In this document: one piece after another, positions 19,427 through 32,650 of the stretch
How the letters are laid out: each line of letters starts with the position of its first letter
Numbering within the stretch: position 1 is the first letter of the stretch
Assembly (NCBI GenBank): GCA_022605405.1
Contig: JABYQQ010000003.1
Coordinates: 806,001-870,000 of the forward strand
Length of the DNA stretch: 64,000 nt
DNA from: Earliella scabrosa
Taxonomy: Eukaryota; Basidiomycota; Agaricomycetes; Polyporales; Polyporaceae
Direction: 5' to 3'
Made by a program: the position numbers and the translations under genes
Notes under the pieces: model-generated
Database searches by the model: none
What the model was told of the DNA's origin: nothing
Seen by the model: only the letters and a program-made list of their open reading frames with translations

Positions 19427-22330
19427 TTACCACGCCTTCCCCGTCATAGGGGTGCCAGACCCACTGTACGGGGAGGTCACAAGCGTGGCGGTGTCACTCG
19501 GCGACGTCACCTTCTCTTCGACCGGAGTCAGGTTCCTCACCGACAGGCGGGGGCGCGCGGGGAGACCGACGGGGCGGCGGAAGCGAGGGGGGTTTGCAGA
19601 CTGCGGGGACTGCGAATGAGCTTGGGTGGCCGGCTGCGGGATGGCGGGCAGGGCGCGGGGCGCGTTGGGAGAGCGGACCGGGGACGACTGGGCCCCTTCG
19701 ACGCGGAGGTTCTGCGTGAGGAGCGTCGGGCGGGCGAATTGGGCAAAGCCGGGGCGCGCAATCGTTGCCACGCCGACCGTTCCGTCCTCTGAGAACACGG
19801 CAGAAGACGAGGAGATCATGCTGTCCTTCGGGTTCGCCGGGACAGTCAGGTCTGAAGAGCGAACGCGTCAGTGTGAGCGAAGAGTTCAGGAGACGGGCAA
19901 CTCACTGCCGACGAAGGACGTGATGTCGTACTGTGTGCCCATGGAGTCGATTCCCTTGCGCTCGCGACGAACGCTGGACGAGTCCGAGAAGCGCGAGATA
20001 GGCATGACCGGTGGGGCAAGCCGAGGCGAGTCCTCCACGTCTGCCTCACGAGCGGGCATAGCAGGAATGACACCCGAGTCCATGCTCGACCTGTTCAGGG
20101 GCGGCTTGCTATCGTAGTAGAACTCGCTCTGCGTAGAAGACTGGGGTGCATCACGGTCCGGGCGGGGGGTAGCGAGCGTCAAGTCCGGGCTGGGAGCACT
20201 GGGAGCGGGAGAGTACCGCGCAGACTGCTCGGGAGCCTCCTGTGCGTACTGCTCGTAGTACACCGTCTGCGTGGCGGCGTTTGCGTCGAATCCCTGCTTC
20301 GTGGGCGAGAGGTGTCTGAGCGCCTCGATCGACTGGTCGAGCTCGTTCTGCTCACGAAGCAGGACGGACATGTTCGACGAGCGTGCGGAGTCGGGCTGGA
20401 GCGGCGACATGGGCGACGCAAGGACTGAAACACGGCGCGGGACGGGCATGGGTGGCAGTGGACGGCTACGCGGGAGTGGCGTGGCGGCAGCGGATGCGAG
20501 AGGCGACATGGGGTAGGGGGACGTAAGGTACTGTCCACCGCTTGCGGTCTTCGCACTACGCATGCTGTTCATGCTGTTCGGACGCGAGCTGCCATCATCA
20601 CTGGAAGGCGCAACGACCTGGATGTTCGTCGACATCGGAGACTCAGCGGGCTGCTCGTAGTGCGTCTGCTTGAGAGCCTCCGCGACGACATCCTCGCCTA
20701 CGCCAGAGTATCGAACAGCGTTCGAGTACTCGATCTCCTGCCAGTCACGGGTTGGAAGGGCAGTCTTGACGGACTCGGCCTCGGTGACGGCGATAGATGG
20801 AGCAGCGTACGACCGACGATGGACACTGGAAGCGGGAGAAGCTGCCTCATACTCTGGAAGAGACCGGGGAGGGAAGTCGGGGAGGGGAGACACGCCGCGC
20901 TGCTCGTCCTCGTCGATCTCGGGCTGAGGTGGGATCGCGAGCGTCTGAAGCTGAGGCCTCTCCTCTGCGTACCAAGGCTCGATGGTAGTCTGGGCAACTG
21001 GCGAGGGGCCGCGCTCAGTGTCGACGTCCCATGGTTGCGGCTGAGGTTGCTGGAGGCGAGTCTGAGGACGCGATACACCCAACCAGGTCGAGAGACGAAC
21101 AGCCATGGACTGGTGCTGGTGGGCATTCTGGACAGTGGCGGACCGAGCGCTGTTCCTCTCCACCGTCTGGACCGCCTGGGCAGCACGGTACTGCTCTTCG
21201 AGGACCTCCATGAGGTTGTTGACCTTCGGAGGGTCAGGGAACTCTTTGGGAGTGATGAACTCGCCGCTCTTATCCATAGAATTCCGCTCGAAGGTATTGG
21301 AGCGAGATGGACCCTTCGTGGCCGGACGGTAAATCGGGAAGAACGAGAGGTGGCGCAGGTGGTGGAAGGAGATCGTGAGCATGTAGACGAGAACCACATA
21401 CAACTCTATCGCACGCATGAAACGTCCGAGCGCAGTTTCCGTGAACTCGACTGTCACCACCATGTCAGTACGCATGGTATGTAAGTACAAAACTACTCAC
21501 AGAGAATCGCGTTGCCGACGGCGATCCAGAGACTGAACAGAAGCGCCACGATCATGGGCGCATACTGAACAAGCATCTTGCCCTTGGTCTGGGTAGTGGA
21601 GCCGGCCGGGTAGCGAGCCCAGGTGTTGAGAAGAATCTTCAGGATGAAGACTGCCGACAGGATTATCTCGAGCGCGGCCTCGGCCTCGTATACGGGACCA
21701 ATCTGCGCCAAAGACGGGACATCGCGGTAGACAATCTGGAGAATGGTCATGACAACCGTGAGCAGCAGGGTAGACCACTTAAGGATCATGCCAGTGACAC
21801 CCCATCGCCTCCAGCTTCCACTGTGCAACGTGTTGCCCTCGGGGATTGTCTCTCCCAGCGGAATCATGGCAACAAAGCCCCAGTAGAAGAGAAAGCGAAG
21901 ACCGGCCGCAAAGGAGTAGAAGATCTCGCGTGCCTGAATGAGGCCCATGACGCCCGCTTCCTCATCAGTCTGCGCCGTCTGGTCGCGTCCTCGGATAAGA
22001 AGTTGCGAGATGTCGAGAAGGGCGGCGAGAAAAGAGAGCACGACAGACATGTGGAGGCAGAAGATCCATCTGGACAAGGATGTGAAGGTGTGTGCTGATT
22101 GGGCAATGGGTATCACGCACCGGTCAACGCGCTTCATGAGGAAGAAGAACGTCAGGGTTCCGAAGGCGAGGATGCCCACGGTCAGAATGGGAATGTCTCC
22201 GAGGATGAATTGGATCTACGCAGCCGCACGCGTGAGGAGAACATATGGAATAGAGGGCGTGTGTGCTCACCGCATCGTTTGAACTCAAGCTTCTGAAGGC
22301 AGCCCCGGGTGCGGCAGTCTGGGAAACCAT
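19427..22330 (-). CDS. Seven-helix-like membrane protein with long cytosolic tail
   Basis: Five exons, about 890 residues, starting MVSQTAAPGAAFRSLSSN at 22330. The first 300 residues hold about seven hydrophobic helices, including PILTVGILAFGTLTFFFLM, WIFCLHMSVVLSFLAALLDI, IFYSFAAGLRFLFYWGFVA, ILKWSTLLLTVVMTILQIVY, ALEIILSAVFILKILLN, PMIVALLFSLWIAVGNAILF and AIELYVVLVYMLTISFHHL. A short segment (about 21230-21300) then carries EFITPKEFPDPPKVNNLMEV and a helix EEQYRAAQAVQTVERNSA. The rest is a long Ser/Pro-rich disordered tail with repeated SPM/SPL motifs, possible phosphorylation sites. Topology resembles fungal heptahelical receptors, but no CFEM, Git3 or rhodopsin signature is visible. I call it a membrane protein of unknown function, possibly receptor-like. 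Confidence 0.78.
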
Positions 22331-23380
22331 AGGTCACCGATTAGGATGTGTGTTGAAGTAGACGGGTAGGTAGTTGCCCAGGCAAGGAACGGGGTGTGGA
22401 AGGAACGTGGCGAGCAAGATGGAAAGCAAAGAAATAATTTAGAAAACCAGCTGGTCAATGTACGCACGTAGCGTCAGTCCGGCTGAGAAGCGCTACAAGA
22501 ACCAGAGGAGCTGAGATGCAATCCCAGAAGAAAGGCGACCCGGTCCTGTGTGGAAAGCACCCAACAGGAGGACTTGACGCTGCACGGCGGCCAAGGGGAG
22601 ACAAGAACCTCGAGGATGGGGTTGAAGAGGTTGGGCGCGCGCAGCGCTGGGTCGCCCGTCTTTGAGGTCGGCTGCCCCGGTGCGTTCGCCCTTAGCGACG
22701 AGCAGATGGAGGTGTTGCTCTCGCCTCCAGCGATTCCACCACGCGCGCCAATCTCGGCCCATCTGACGCATTCTGTCCGAGTCTGTCCGCCACGATCCCC
22801 GCACCGGTCCCCCTCGTCGCCCAGGAACCAGCAGAGTGGCATGGCTACATATATCCGATCGCTCTCCACCGAATTTCTATGCTCGTCCAAAGGGTGCGCA
22901 CCCGCATGGGCCGGCACACCAAGGCACACCCACTGTCGTCGTGCAGTCGCGCCTCCACCAAACATCCCAAGTTACAACCCGACAGATCAGAGAGGCCGTG
23001 TCCCGTCGGAGAGCTGCTCCGGGCACATCGTGAGATCATCCAATCGCGAGCCTGATACGGGTTCCATACATGGCTGTCCTTGACGAAACTTCATAATCAT
23101 TGGTATTCACGCTTTCCTGTGCATTGCGCCACAGCGACTGATCCCGGTGTTGCACACCAATGATGCGCTCCCATACACTGTGCCTCCTCGAATGATGGAT
23201 GACTGGCACTTGGACTGACCGCGGCCTTCGTGAAATGGCGAGCTTAGGGAAGGGACGAAAGAACCCTAACCCTCCCTAACCCTGCTCCAGATCCGCGAAA
23301 TCTCAAGGTACCGATTAGGAAACACGATCTTGCAGAAGTTTGTCTGGCGGTTACATAGATCCCGACTCAGACCAGCACCA
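22331..23380. promoter_or_regulatory. Divergent promoter region with telomere-like CCCTAA motif
   Basis: About 1.05 kb between the divergent heptahelical gene and ADE8. At 23264-23282 the plus strand reads AACCCTAACCCTCCCTAACC, three CCCTAA units with one irregularity, about 100 nt before the ADE8 start. Such TTAGGG elements are known Tbf1-type sites in yeast promoters; the role here is inferred. An open frame at 22550-23083 shows no motif. Confidence 0.5.
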
Positions 23381-24169
23381 ATGTCTGAGGCAGCCTCAAT
23401 CGAAGCACGAGAGCGACGCATAGTCGTCCTCATCTCAGGCTCAGGTATTTGTCAATGTGTCGAGGCAACTCATACCACTGAAAACCCTCCTTCATTTACA
23501 GGAACTAACCTGCAGGCCCTGATCGATGCTCAAAACACGCCTGCACTCCCATCGGCGCGCATCACCCTCGTCCTCTCCAACAGAAAAGCGGCCTATGGCC
23601 TCACCCGCGCCGCGCAGGCGACCCCGCCCATCCCCACTGTGTACCTTGGCCTGCAGCCCTATCTAAAAGCAAACCCGGGCAAGACGCGCGACGACTACGA
23701 TCGCGAGGTCGCGCGCATCGTGGTGAAAGAGAGCCCGGACCTCGTCGTCCTCGCGGGCTGGATGCACATCATGGGGAACGGCTTTCTCGACATCGTGAAC
23801 GGGGACGAGCCGTACGACGGCGAAGAGCGCGTCAAGACGCCGATACCTGTCATCAACTTGCACCCTGCTCTGCCTGGCGCATTCGACGGCGCGCACGCGA
23901 TTGAACGGGCGTACGAGGCGTTCCAAAAGGGCGAGATCAAGCACTCGGGAGTGATGGTGCACCGAGTCGTGAAGGAGGTCGACCGCGGCGAGCCAGTGCT
24001 CGTGCGCGAGGTGGAGATACTACCTGGGGAGCCGATCGAGGCGTTCGAAGAACGACTACACAGCGTGGAATGGAAGATCATCGTTGAGGCCACTGCCAAG
24101 GTCCTCGATGAAGTGGCACCGGTCAAGGTTAGTGGAGGACGTGCCTGTTCTTGTGGCACTTTGAACTGA
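23381..24169 (+). CDS. ADE8: Phosphoribosylglycinamide formyltransferase (GAR transformylase)
   Basis: Two exons, 23381-23444 and 23502-24169, give 243 residues. The junction restores the nucleotide-binding motif VVLISGSGTNLQAL, which fixes both the start (MSEAASIEARERR) and the intron. Other family marks are LVLSNRKAAYGLTRAA, VLAGWMHIMG, the catalytic Asn-His segment in PVINLHPALPGAFDGAHAIE, SGVMVHRVVKEVDRGEPV and GEPIEAFEERLHSVEWKII. The enzyme moves a formyl group from 10-formyltetrahydrofolate to GAR, the third step of de novo purine synthesis, in the cytosol. It stands alone as in fungi, not fused to GARS/AIRS as in animals. The last residues after VAPVK (SGGRACSCGTLN) look non-homologous; a GTTAGT at 24128 could start one more intron, so the C terminus is less sure. 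Confidence 0.92.
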   Translation: MSEAASIEARERRIVVLISGSGICQCVEATHTTENPPSFTGTNLQALIDAQNTPALPSARITLVLSNRKAAYGLTRAAQATPPIPTVYLGLQPYLKANPGKTRDDYDREVARIVVKESPDLVVLAGWMHIMGNGFLDIVNGDEPYDGEERVKTPIPVINLHPALPGAFDGAHAIERAYEAFQKGEIKHSGVMVHRVVKEVDRGEPVLVREVEILPGEPIEAFEERLHSVEWKIIVEATAKVLDEVAPVKVSGGRACSCGTLN

Positions 24170-24365
24170 ATCTCCATACAGTCTGTATCATAGCATCTGG
24201 TGTACGTATCTGTATCTGTGTGACGATGTACAATGTGAAGTGCCACTCTGGCTACCAAACACCGGGATCCCACAGTGACCAAAACAGCACGGAGGCCTAG
24301 TATGTGTTCACAGGGTCAGGGCCGCGATAACACAAGAAGATACAAAAGTGTCTACAACTCATAGA

Positions 24366-26511
24366 TCACAGCTTCGGTGTGATAGGTTGCCAATCGACCC
24401 GTTCGACCTGCGCAATAATCATGAGGCGACCCTCCACGGGCAAAGAAAAGACGAGATGCTCACCATTTCTGGTACTAGCTGCTTAACGTTGCTCACACCG
24501 AGCAGCCGCATGCCCCTCACAATCTCGCGCTGGAGGATCTCCACGGCGGTCACGACTCCCTCTTCGCCGTATGCCTAGAAGTAGCGCGCAATCAGTCAAA
24601 GCTCGTCTACCTCCTCTACCGCCGCAGCGTTGATACTCACACTTTGCGCATACAGGAACGGCCTGCCCAATCCCACCGCTGTGGCACCGAGACACAATGC
24701 CTTGAGAACATCTGGTCAGAACAAGTTAGCATGTGATTGACAACGTTACCGCGCGACATCTCACTAACCTGTACCTCTACGGACGCCACCGTCGATGTAC
24801 ACTGTGGTCAGGTTCTCAGTGTCAACAGCCCACCTGAAATGCTGTCTACACTGACCTTCCATCTTATCAAAGACATCTGGCCGTTGCTTACGAAGCTTGT
24901 AGAGAACTTCAATGCATGGAAGCGCGCTGCGCACTGCGTTGAGTAGAAGTTATCTCGAGATCATCAGTCAAATACTCACTATTCCAACTGTCGACCACCG
25001 TGGTTGGAAATAAGGATTCCGTCTACGCCAGCTTCCGCGGCCAACACAGCGTCCTATGAAGCGATCAGCCCCGGAACCCAATCAACTGAGACGCAATGTA
25101 CCCACCTCTACGCACTGAATTCCCTTGATCACAATCGGCAGCTTGGTAACCGACCGCAACCACGGAATTGTCTTTTCCCAGGTCATATCCATGTCGTCGT
25201 TCGCAATCAAAGCGCCCGCAGTCCCGAGCAAGTTAACGTTCCCCTTGTCATCCTTCTTCTGCTTCGCCGGCATGTCCGGCGAGCTCTTGGCCTTCTCCGC
25301 ACCCGCTGAGGCCTTCTCTGCCTCGCGTTCCTGCTCCTCAAGCTCGAACGGCGCACGGATGTCGCGCTCGCGGTTGCCCGCACAGATCGCGTCCACGGTG
25401 AGGAATATGGCGTTGTAGCCTAGCGCGATGACTTCGCGTACGCGCTGCTCCGCAATCTTGTCGTCCCGGTGCTTGTAGAGCTGGAAGAAAAGTGGCTGGG
25501 AGGGACTGATGCGCGCCTCGGCGATCTGGGCGTACGATAGCGACGCGTTCGAGGAGACCATCTGGATGATGCCCGTCCGCCCCGCCCCGCGTGTGATGTT
25601 GGCCTCGCCTGTGAGCGACTGAATTAGCGTTTGGCGTGTTGCAGGGAGGTAGCGGGGTTTCTGTGGTGCCACAGTGCTTACCGAGGGGATGGCCCAGACG
25701 CGCTAGAGCCGCACCGCTGACGAAGATAGGTATTGACGACTTGAAGCCGAGAATTGTGGTCGAGGGGTCACACTCGGATACCGGCCGCATGACACGGGGA
25801 TGGAAGAAGAAGCGGGAGAATGCTCGGGTGTTCTCTTGGTAGGCTGGCCATTCCTGTCAGAACGACCGGACACTGGCAAGGCATTTATAGATGAACTCAC
25901 CAATCTCTTCGTCCGAGGCGGAAGAGTAATAGGCGAGCGCCTTGTACGAGAGCACTTTCCGGGCGACGTTCTGGATAGCGCGGAGGTTTGCTTGACGGAG
26001 CAAGTCGCACAGGCACATGGACGACACACCTCGATATCCCATAGACTCAATACCCTGTTCAGCGGAAGCTTGGACGCCTGGGCCGCCTCAACCCGCAATT
26101 CGTCCTGAGTCTTGCGCCTGTTCTGGGCGGCCTGTTTGACAGCACTCGCTGCGGCGCTGTCCAGTGCGCCGAGATGCTTTTCTGCTGGAAGGTTCTTGTC
26201 CAAGGCATCTGGTGGGTGGATGGGCTCGTAGGCAGATGTGGCGTCCTTTCCCCCGTACTTCAGAATGATCTTGGCTCCTCCTGGGTGGTCCTGCGGGATC
26301 CTCTTGTGAGGATATCTTGTGCTTCGGACATGAATGCATACCCACTTACCGGGAGGAACTCTGTCACGTCATAAACCCTGTTATTGATGATTACCCAGCA
26401 CGAACTGCACCGCGACTCGTGTTAGATGTGAGCCTGAGCCTGCAGAGGACTAGATGCGCACCTTGGGGAGTTGTGCGTCGAGACTTCGTCAAGTGAGAAT
26501 GTCCGGGGCAT
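24366..26511 (-). CDS. CYB2: Flavocytochrome b2-type FMN-dependent L-lactate dehydrogenase
   Basis: A multi-exon gene of about 500 residues, starting MPRTFSLDEVSTHNSP at 26511. The N-terminal cytochrome b5 domain reads SCWVIINNRVYDVTEFLPDH, then PGGAKIILKYGGKDATSAYE; its HPGG holds one haem His. A linker near 26050-26180 leads to the FMN barrel with LGHPLG near 25690, FFQLYKHRDD, FLTVDAICAGNRERDIR, LPIVIKGIQ and the catalytic His in GILISNHGGRQ near 25010. Near the end are DGG-region sequence (24690-24800), GRPFLYAQ and REIVRGMRLLGVSNVKQL. The family oxidises L-lactate or other 2-hydroxy acids and passes electrons to cytochrome c. The barrel contains an extended charged loop (about 25200-25340), as in the yeast enzyme. 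No obvious mitochondrial presequence is visible. The exact substrate is inferred. Confidence 0.88.
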
Positions 26512-27259
26512 GCTGGAGGTCGGACTGGGGAATAGACCGTGAACAGAAGGCGTGAGGTCGGCTAAGCCAGACGGTGGTAGAGAAGAGATGGCTGCGAACG
26601 CGTGTCATTATTTATACGAGCATGGGACACCGCTGAAGGGAGCCTCCAGGTGATCGCCCGGTGCCTGCGTCCGAGTCCGGCGTGCGCTTCAAGCGACGGG
26701 AGGCGCGATACTTCTCTCTCGGGCATCCGGACCGCCGGCGCGGTTCCTCTCTGGTCAATATCGCGCTCCTGAACCTCGACGGATGAACGATGTACCGCCT
26801 GCTCGAATTATGAAGGCAGATAGACTGCACTCCTATCACGAAGGTAAATCAAGCACGCCCGCGTTTATATTGTCAAGGCGCAGGCGTGGCTTCGAAGCCT
26901 CGGGCGTATCGCTCCTTTCCGTCCGAGACGACTCGTAATTGTCAGGCTGGGAGGATTTCAGCAGGACTCGGACATTTCAAGTCGAGACTCGAGAACAACA
27001 TGGGAACAAATCACATCCTACCCTTTTGTCATCGACGCTCGCTGAGTAGAGGCGGCGCGGGTATTCGGAGCGGCGCGCCGTCCGGAAGCGCGCGTGTGTG
27101 ATGGGAGTCATGTGATGAAGGAGTTCGCGTTGTTTGGGCGTTGTTTGGTCTGGTCGTTCAACCTCACCCCAAACCACAACCTCCTCCTGCGCTCTCCCGC
27201 TCCTCCTCACCCGATTGCCTCTATCTCGCCTTCGAGGGCCCAGACCCTCTCCTCACACC
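26512..27259. promoter_or_regulatory. Divergent promoter region (flavocytochrome / SAP gene)
   Basis: About 750 nt between two divergent start codons. No gene, repeat or clear motif was recognised. A CT-rich tract just before the SAP-gene ATG (27180-27259) is typical of basidiomycete core promoters. Confidence 0.45.
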
Positions 27260-29675
27260 ATGCCTCCGCCTCTTGATCGCGAAGCACTCAAGGCCATGAA
27301 GCGCGCCGATCTCCAACGAATATGCAAAGTGCGTACGAATCCATCCGCAACCAATTCGTTCTTACACTCACCCCAGTACTCAGGATTACGGCATTAAGGC
27401 CAACCTGAAGACAGAGGCGTTGATTGAGCTCCTCGTCGATACAACACAAGCTGCCCGTCCCACCCCTCCCCCTCCCCCACAGCGCGCACCTTCTACCAGA
27501 TATGCTTCACGCTCTGGTGTCGGCACCCGGTTAAGAGGGACTTCAAGCTCATCGGTGATCATACATGACACAGACGAGGAGAGTGCACTTACGGAGGACC
27601 CTGGTACCGACCGACAGTCTGCGGCCCCCTCAGAACCTGAATTTCCCCCCGTACCCCCTCCGCGCACCCGAAGAGCGAAGGACACCCAATACAAACTTGG
27701 TGTTGGCAGGCCGACCGCCGCTGGTGGAACAGGGGCGCGCACAGTCACCCGCTCCGGCAGTCTGTCGCAGAAAGGGAAGCGAGGCAAAGGGAGTAAGAGC
27801 GTCAAGCCTACAGAAGCCGCCATCCAGGAAGAAGAAGGTTGGTTACCCCCTTGCTTCCCACACCACTCACGTACTCGGTGGCTCACTATTCGATGTTGGT
27901 GTAGAACCAGATCCTATGCAGACCGACAGTACGTCTCCAGGAATTCCTCACGTTGGGCCAATGCTCACTACACCTGAAGTGCCTGAAGCGGGCCCATCTG
28001 GTACTGCACATGAACCACCGGAACCTGAACCACTCGTGCACCCACTTCCAGTCCCGTCTGCACCAATCCCAGACCCTCTTGCTGACTTGGGGATCATGTC
28101 TGTACCTCCGCCCGACACATCTGAGCATTTGAAGACATACATCACCAACTTGGTACGATGCTTGCCACGAATAGCCCCATTGCAATACCAACTAGTATAT
28201 TTCCCCTACAGGTGGCGCCGCTCCAGACTCAGGTCCAGTTGTTGCAGGCCGAACTGCAACAACGATCGACACAGGCGGCTGACTTGAACACGCTCACCGC
28301 CCAAGTGCGCTCACTTCAAGCAGAGGTAGCGTCACTGCGACCGCAAGCCGCCATGGTTCCTCAGTTGCAAGTCGAGATCAACTTGTTGAAGCAGGCTGTC
28401 GCAGCCCTCGCGCAAGCACCTGCAGCTGCACCTTCGGAGAAGAGTCTTGGAAAAGCTCGCGCATCGTACGTCAGCTCATCAACACGCTGTCTAGGCATGG
28501 GTCCACTAACTGCATGTAGGGACGAAGGCAGCTCTGGAACTACCATTGGAGTTGACACTTCCCACGTAACACCCGCCATGCCCCCAGAGCAAGGTTTTCC
28601 TGGTATCGCTCCGTCCTTGCTTGGCAAGCGTCAGCGAGATTCGAACGATAGTCACGTAACGGACGTCGTCGAGGCAGGGCAGGTGGACCACTACAACCGA
28701 GAGGACTTGGAGAAGCGAGTAGTGAGACCAACCAAGAAGCGTCCCAAACTCTCGGATCAGGATGAAGGGCAACTGGGACCTTCCTCCAGCAGCGAACCCG
28801 CGGGGACATATGTCACCGGGGACACTCAGTCGGGACCTCGAGGAACTAGGTTCACCATCTTCCAGGGTCCTGAAGAGCCACCTGAATCTTACATCGACCC
28901 CCCTCCTCCCACAACGCACCTATCTGACCTCTTCCCTTTCGATCCCGAAGGAGGTCAGATCACACCACCCAATGGCATTGGAGGCGCCATCCCTCGACCC
29001 CCTGGAGCAGATGAGAATGCACCGAATCAGCTACCGCCGAACTTCCACTTCAGCTTCAATACCTCCTTGTTCGATCCCATCACTTCCACGCCGTTCGACA
29101 TGAACCTTCCACCATTCACGTATCCCGAACCTCCCGCATCTCCTTCCCCTGCAGCACCTTCCGGGGGTTTCGTTGAACGCGCAGGTGGGCGTATCGAACG
29201 CAACGACTTGTTTCAGCCGCTACGACGGATGACTCCTGCTCAAGGACCGTCGCTGACGCCGTCTCGGCCACAGTCAGCCATCGATCGCACGCCCACCCGG
29301 ACCCCGGCTCCCGCAGGCCCATCACACTCGCGAGCTGGCGCTGCAAGTAGCACTACCGTTGACCCGAGCATGCTTATGGCGACGTCAGCACTACCCCGCG
29401 CATCTGGTGCACCGCAGGAAGCCGACCCCGGTCCGAGCGTGACGATGGCGAACGGCTCTGGTTTCCTGAACTTCCCGAGGCGCACAGTCTCGAGCACAGA
29501 GGTCGGGCTCCAGCTCGGGATGAGCAGTGTGATTCCACTCCCGCCCGAGACCCCGGCCGCGCCGATGAAGCGGACGATGTACGGGACGGAGCTCGAGGGC
29601 GATACGCGGTTCGGTGACTTCGGCGTGGAGGGCGTCGCGTCGGGATTTTGGGCAGGGCTCGCGCGGCGGACGTGA
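27260..29675 (+). CDS. SAP-domain protein with coiled coil, function unknown
   Basis: Five exons: 27260-27328, 27384-27837, 27905-28152, 28212-28465 and 28520-29675, 726 residues, all phases consistent. The N terminus joins MKRADLQRICK to DYGIKANLKTEALIELLVDT, a SAP-type helix-extension-helix (about residues 12-45) that usually binds AT-rich or scaffold-attached DNA. A basic Ser/Thr-rich region (KGKRGKGSKSVK) follows. A leucine-rich coiled coil lies at about 28212-28420 (VAPLQTQVQLLQAELQQ, LTAQVRSLQAEVASL, LQVEINLLKQAV). Next come a bipartite-like nuclear signal (RPTKKRPKL), an FxFxxSLFDP segment and Pro-rich disorder. The last block (GDTRFGDFGVEGVASGFWAG) is ordered-looking. Nuclear localisation and DNA binding are inferences from these parts. 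Confidence 0.8.
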
Positions 29676-30441
29676 TGTTGATGGTCAGTGGACACCGCTC
29701 TCCCCCCTGCGACACCTCCGCCTCCCTCATTCTTGTCCCCTTGTGTGGCTTGACGCTGTGCGACCCATCTCTTGCACCTCCATCTCTTGCGAAACCTCTC
29801 CACCCCTCCACCCTTCCACTCCCCATCCCCCACACCCCACTCAACGCGCGACCCACCGTCGCAACGCCTTGTGCTTGCTGTGCTGCTCTTGGATGGACGA
29901 TGACGGACGTGACTTGACCACTTTTGACGCACTGTACGAAGTTTAAGCTGTGTTTTAGCTACATACCATTATTGTCTCTTTTTTGTGTTCGGTCGGTGAT
30001 CCCAATCTTGCTGGCGTGCCGCTCGTTCTCCCCATTGTACCCCTTGCTCCCTGCATTGCTTGAAATCTCCAAGCCGACACTTTGGGGAGGGCAGGGAGGG
30101 GGGGCACGCAGACGCAGGAAAAGTACAGCGAAACCAAAAACGCATCCCCGAAATATTATTCCCTCCATAAATATGCGACATAATATAGCAGCGTGAGTTT
30201 CAGTTCCAGCGATACAGCAGAGAAGCGTTGGTCGTTGGTTGTTGGGCATTTCGGAGGTCGGAAGAACGAGCGGGCGGGCAGGACGGAAGAGAGAGGAAAG
30301 GTATGGGTGTCCTGCCGGTATAAATCGCCACGACCGACAGCAGCTGGTGTCGGGGCGGGAGGTGTCTCGTAAGCGGTCGTCGCAAGGCTTTTGAAGACTT
30401 TAGACTGTCTGGTGTGCTCGTCGTCCCGGCTCCGGAGCCCT
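29676..30441. other. Convergent intergenic region
   Basis: About 770 nt between the 3' ends of the SAP and MAP kinase genes. Pyrimidine-rich at 29690-29860. No gene is supported. Confidence 0.5.

Positions 30442-32650
<2,209 letters not shown>

Noticed and set aside
22550..23083. 177-codon plus-strand frame between the heptahelical gene and ADE8
   Set aside because: Low-complexity, no motif, and located in a divergent promoter region.
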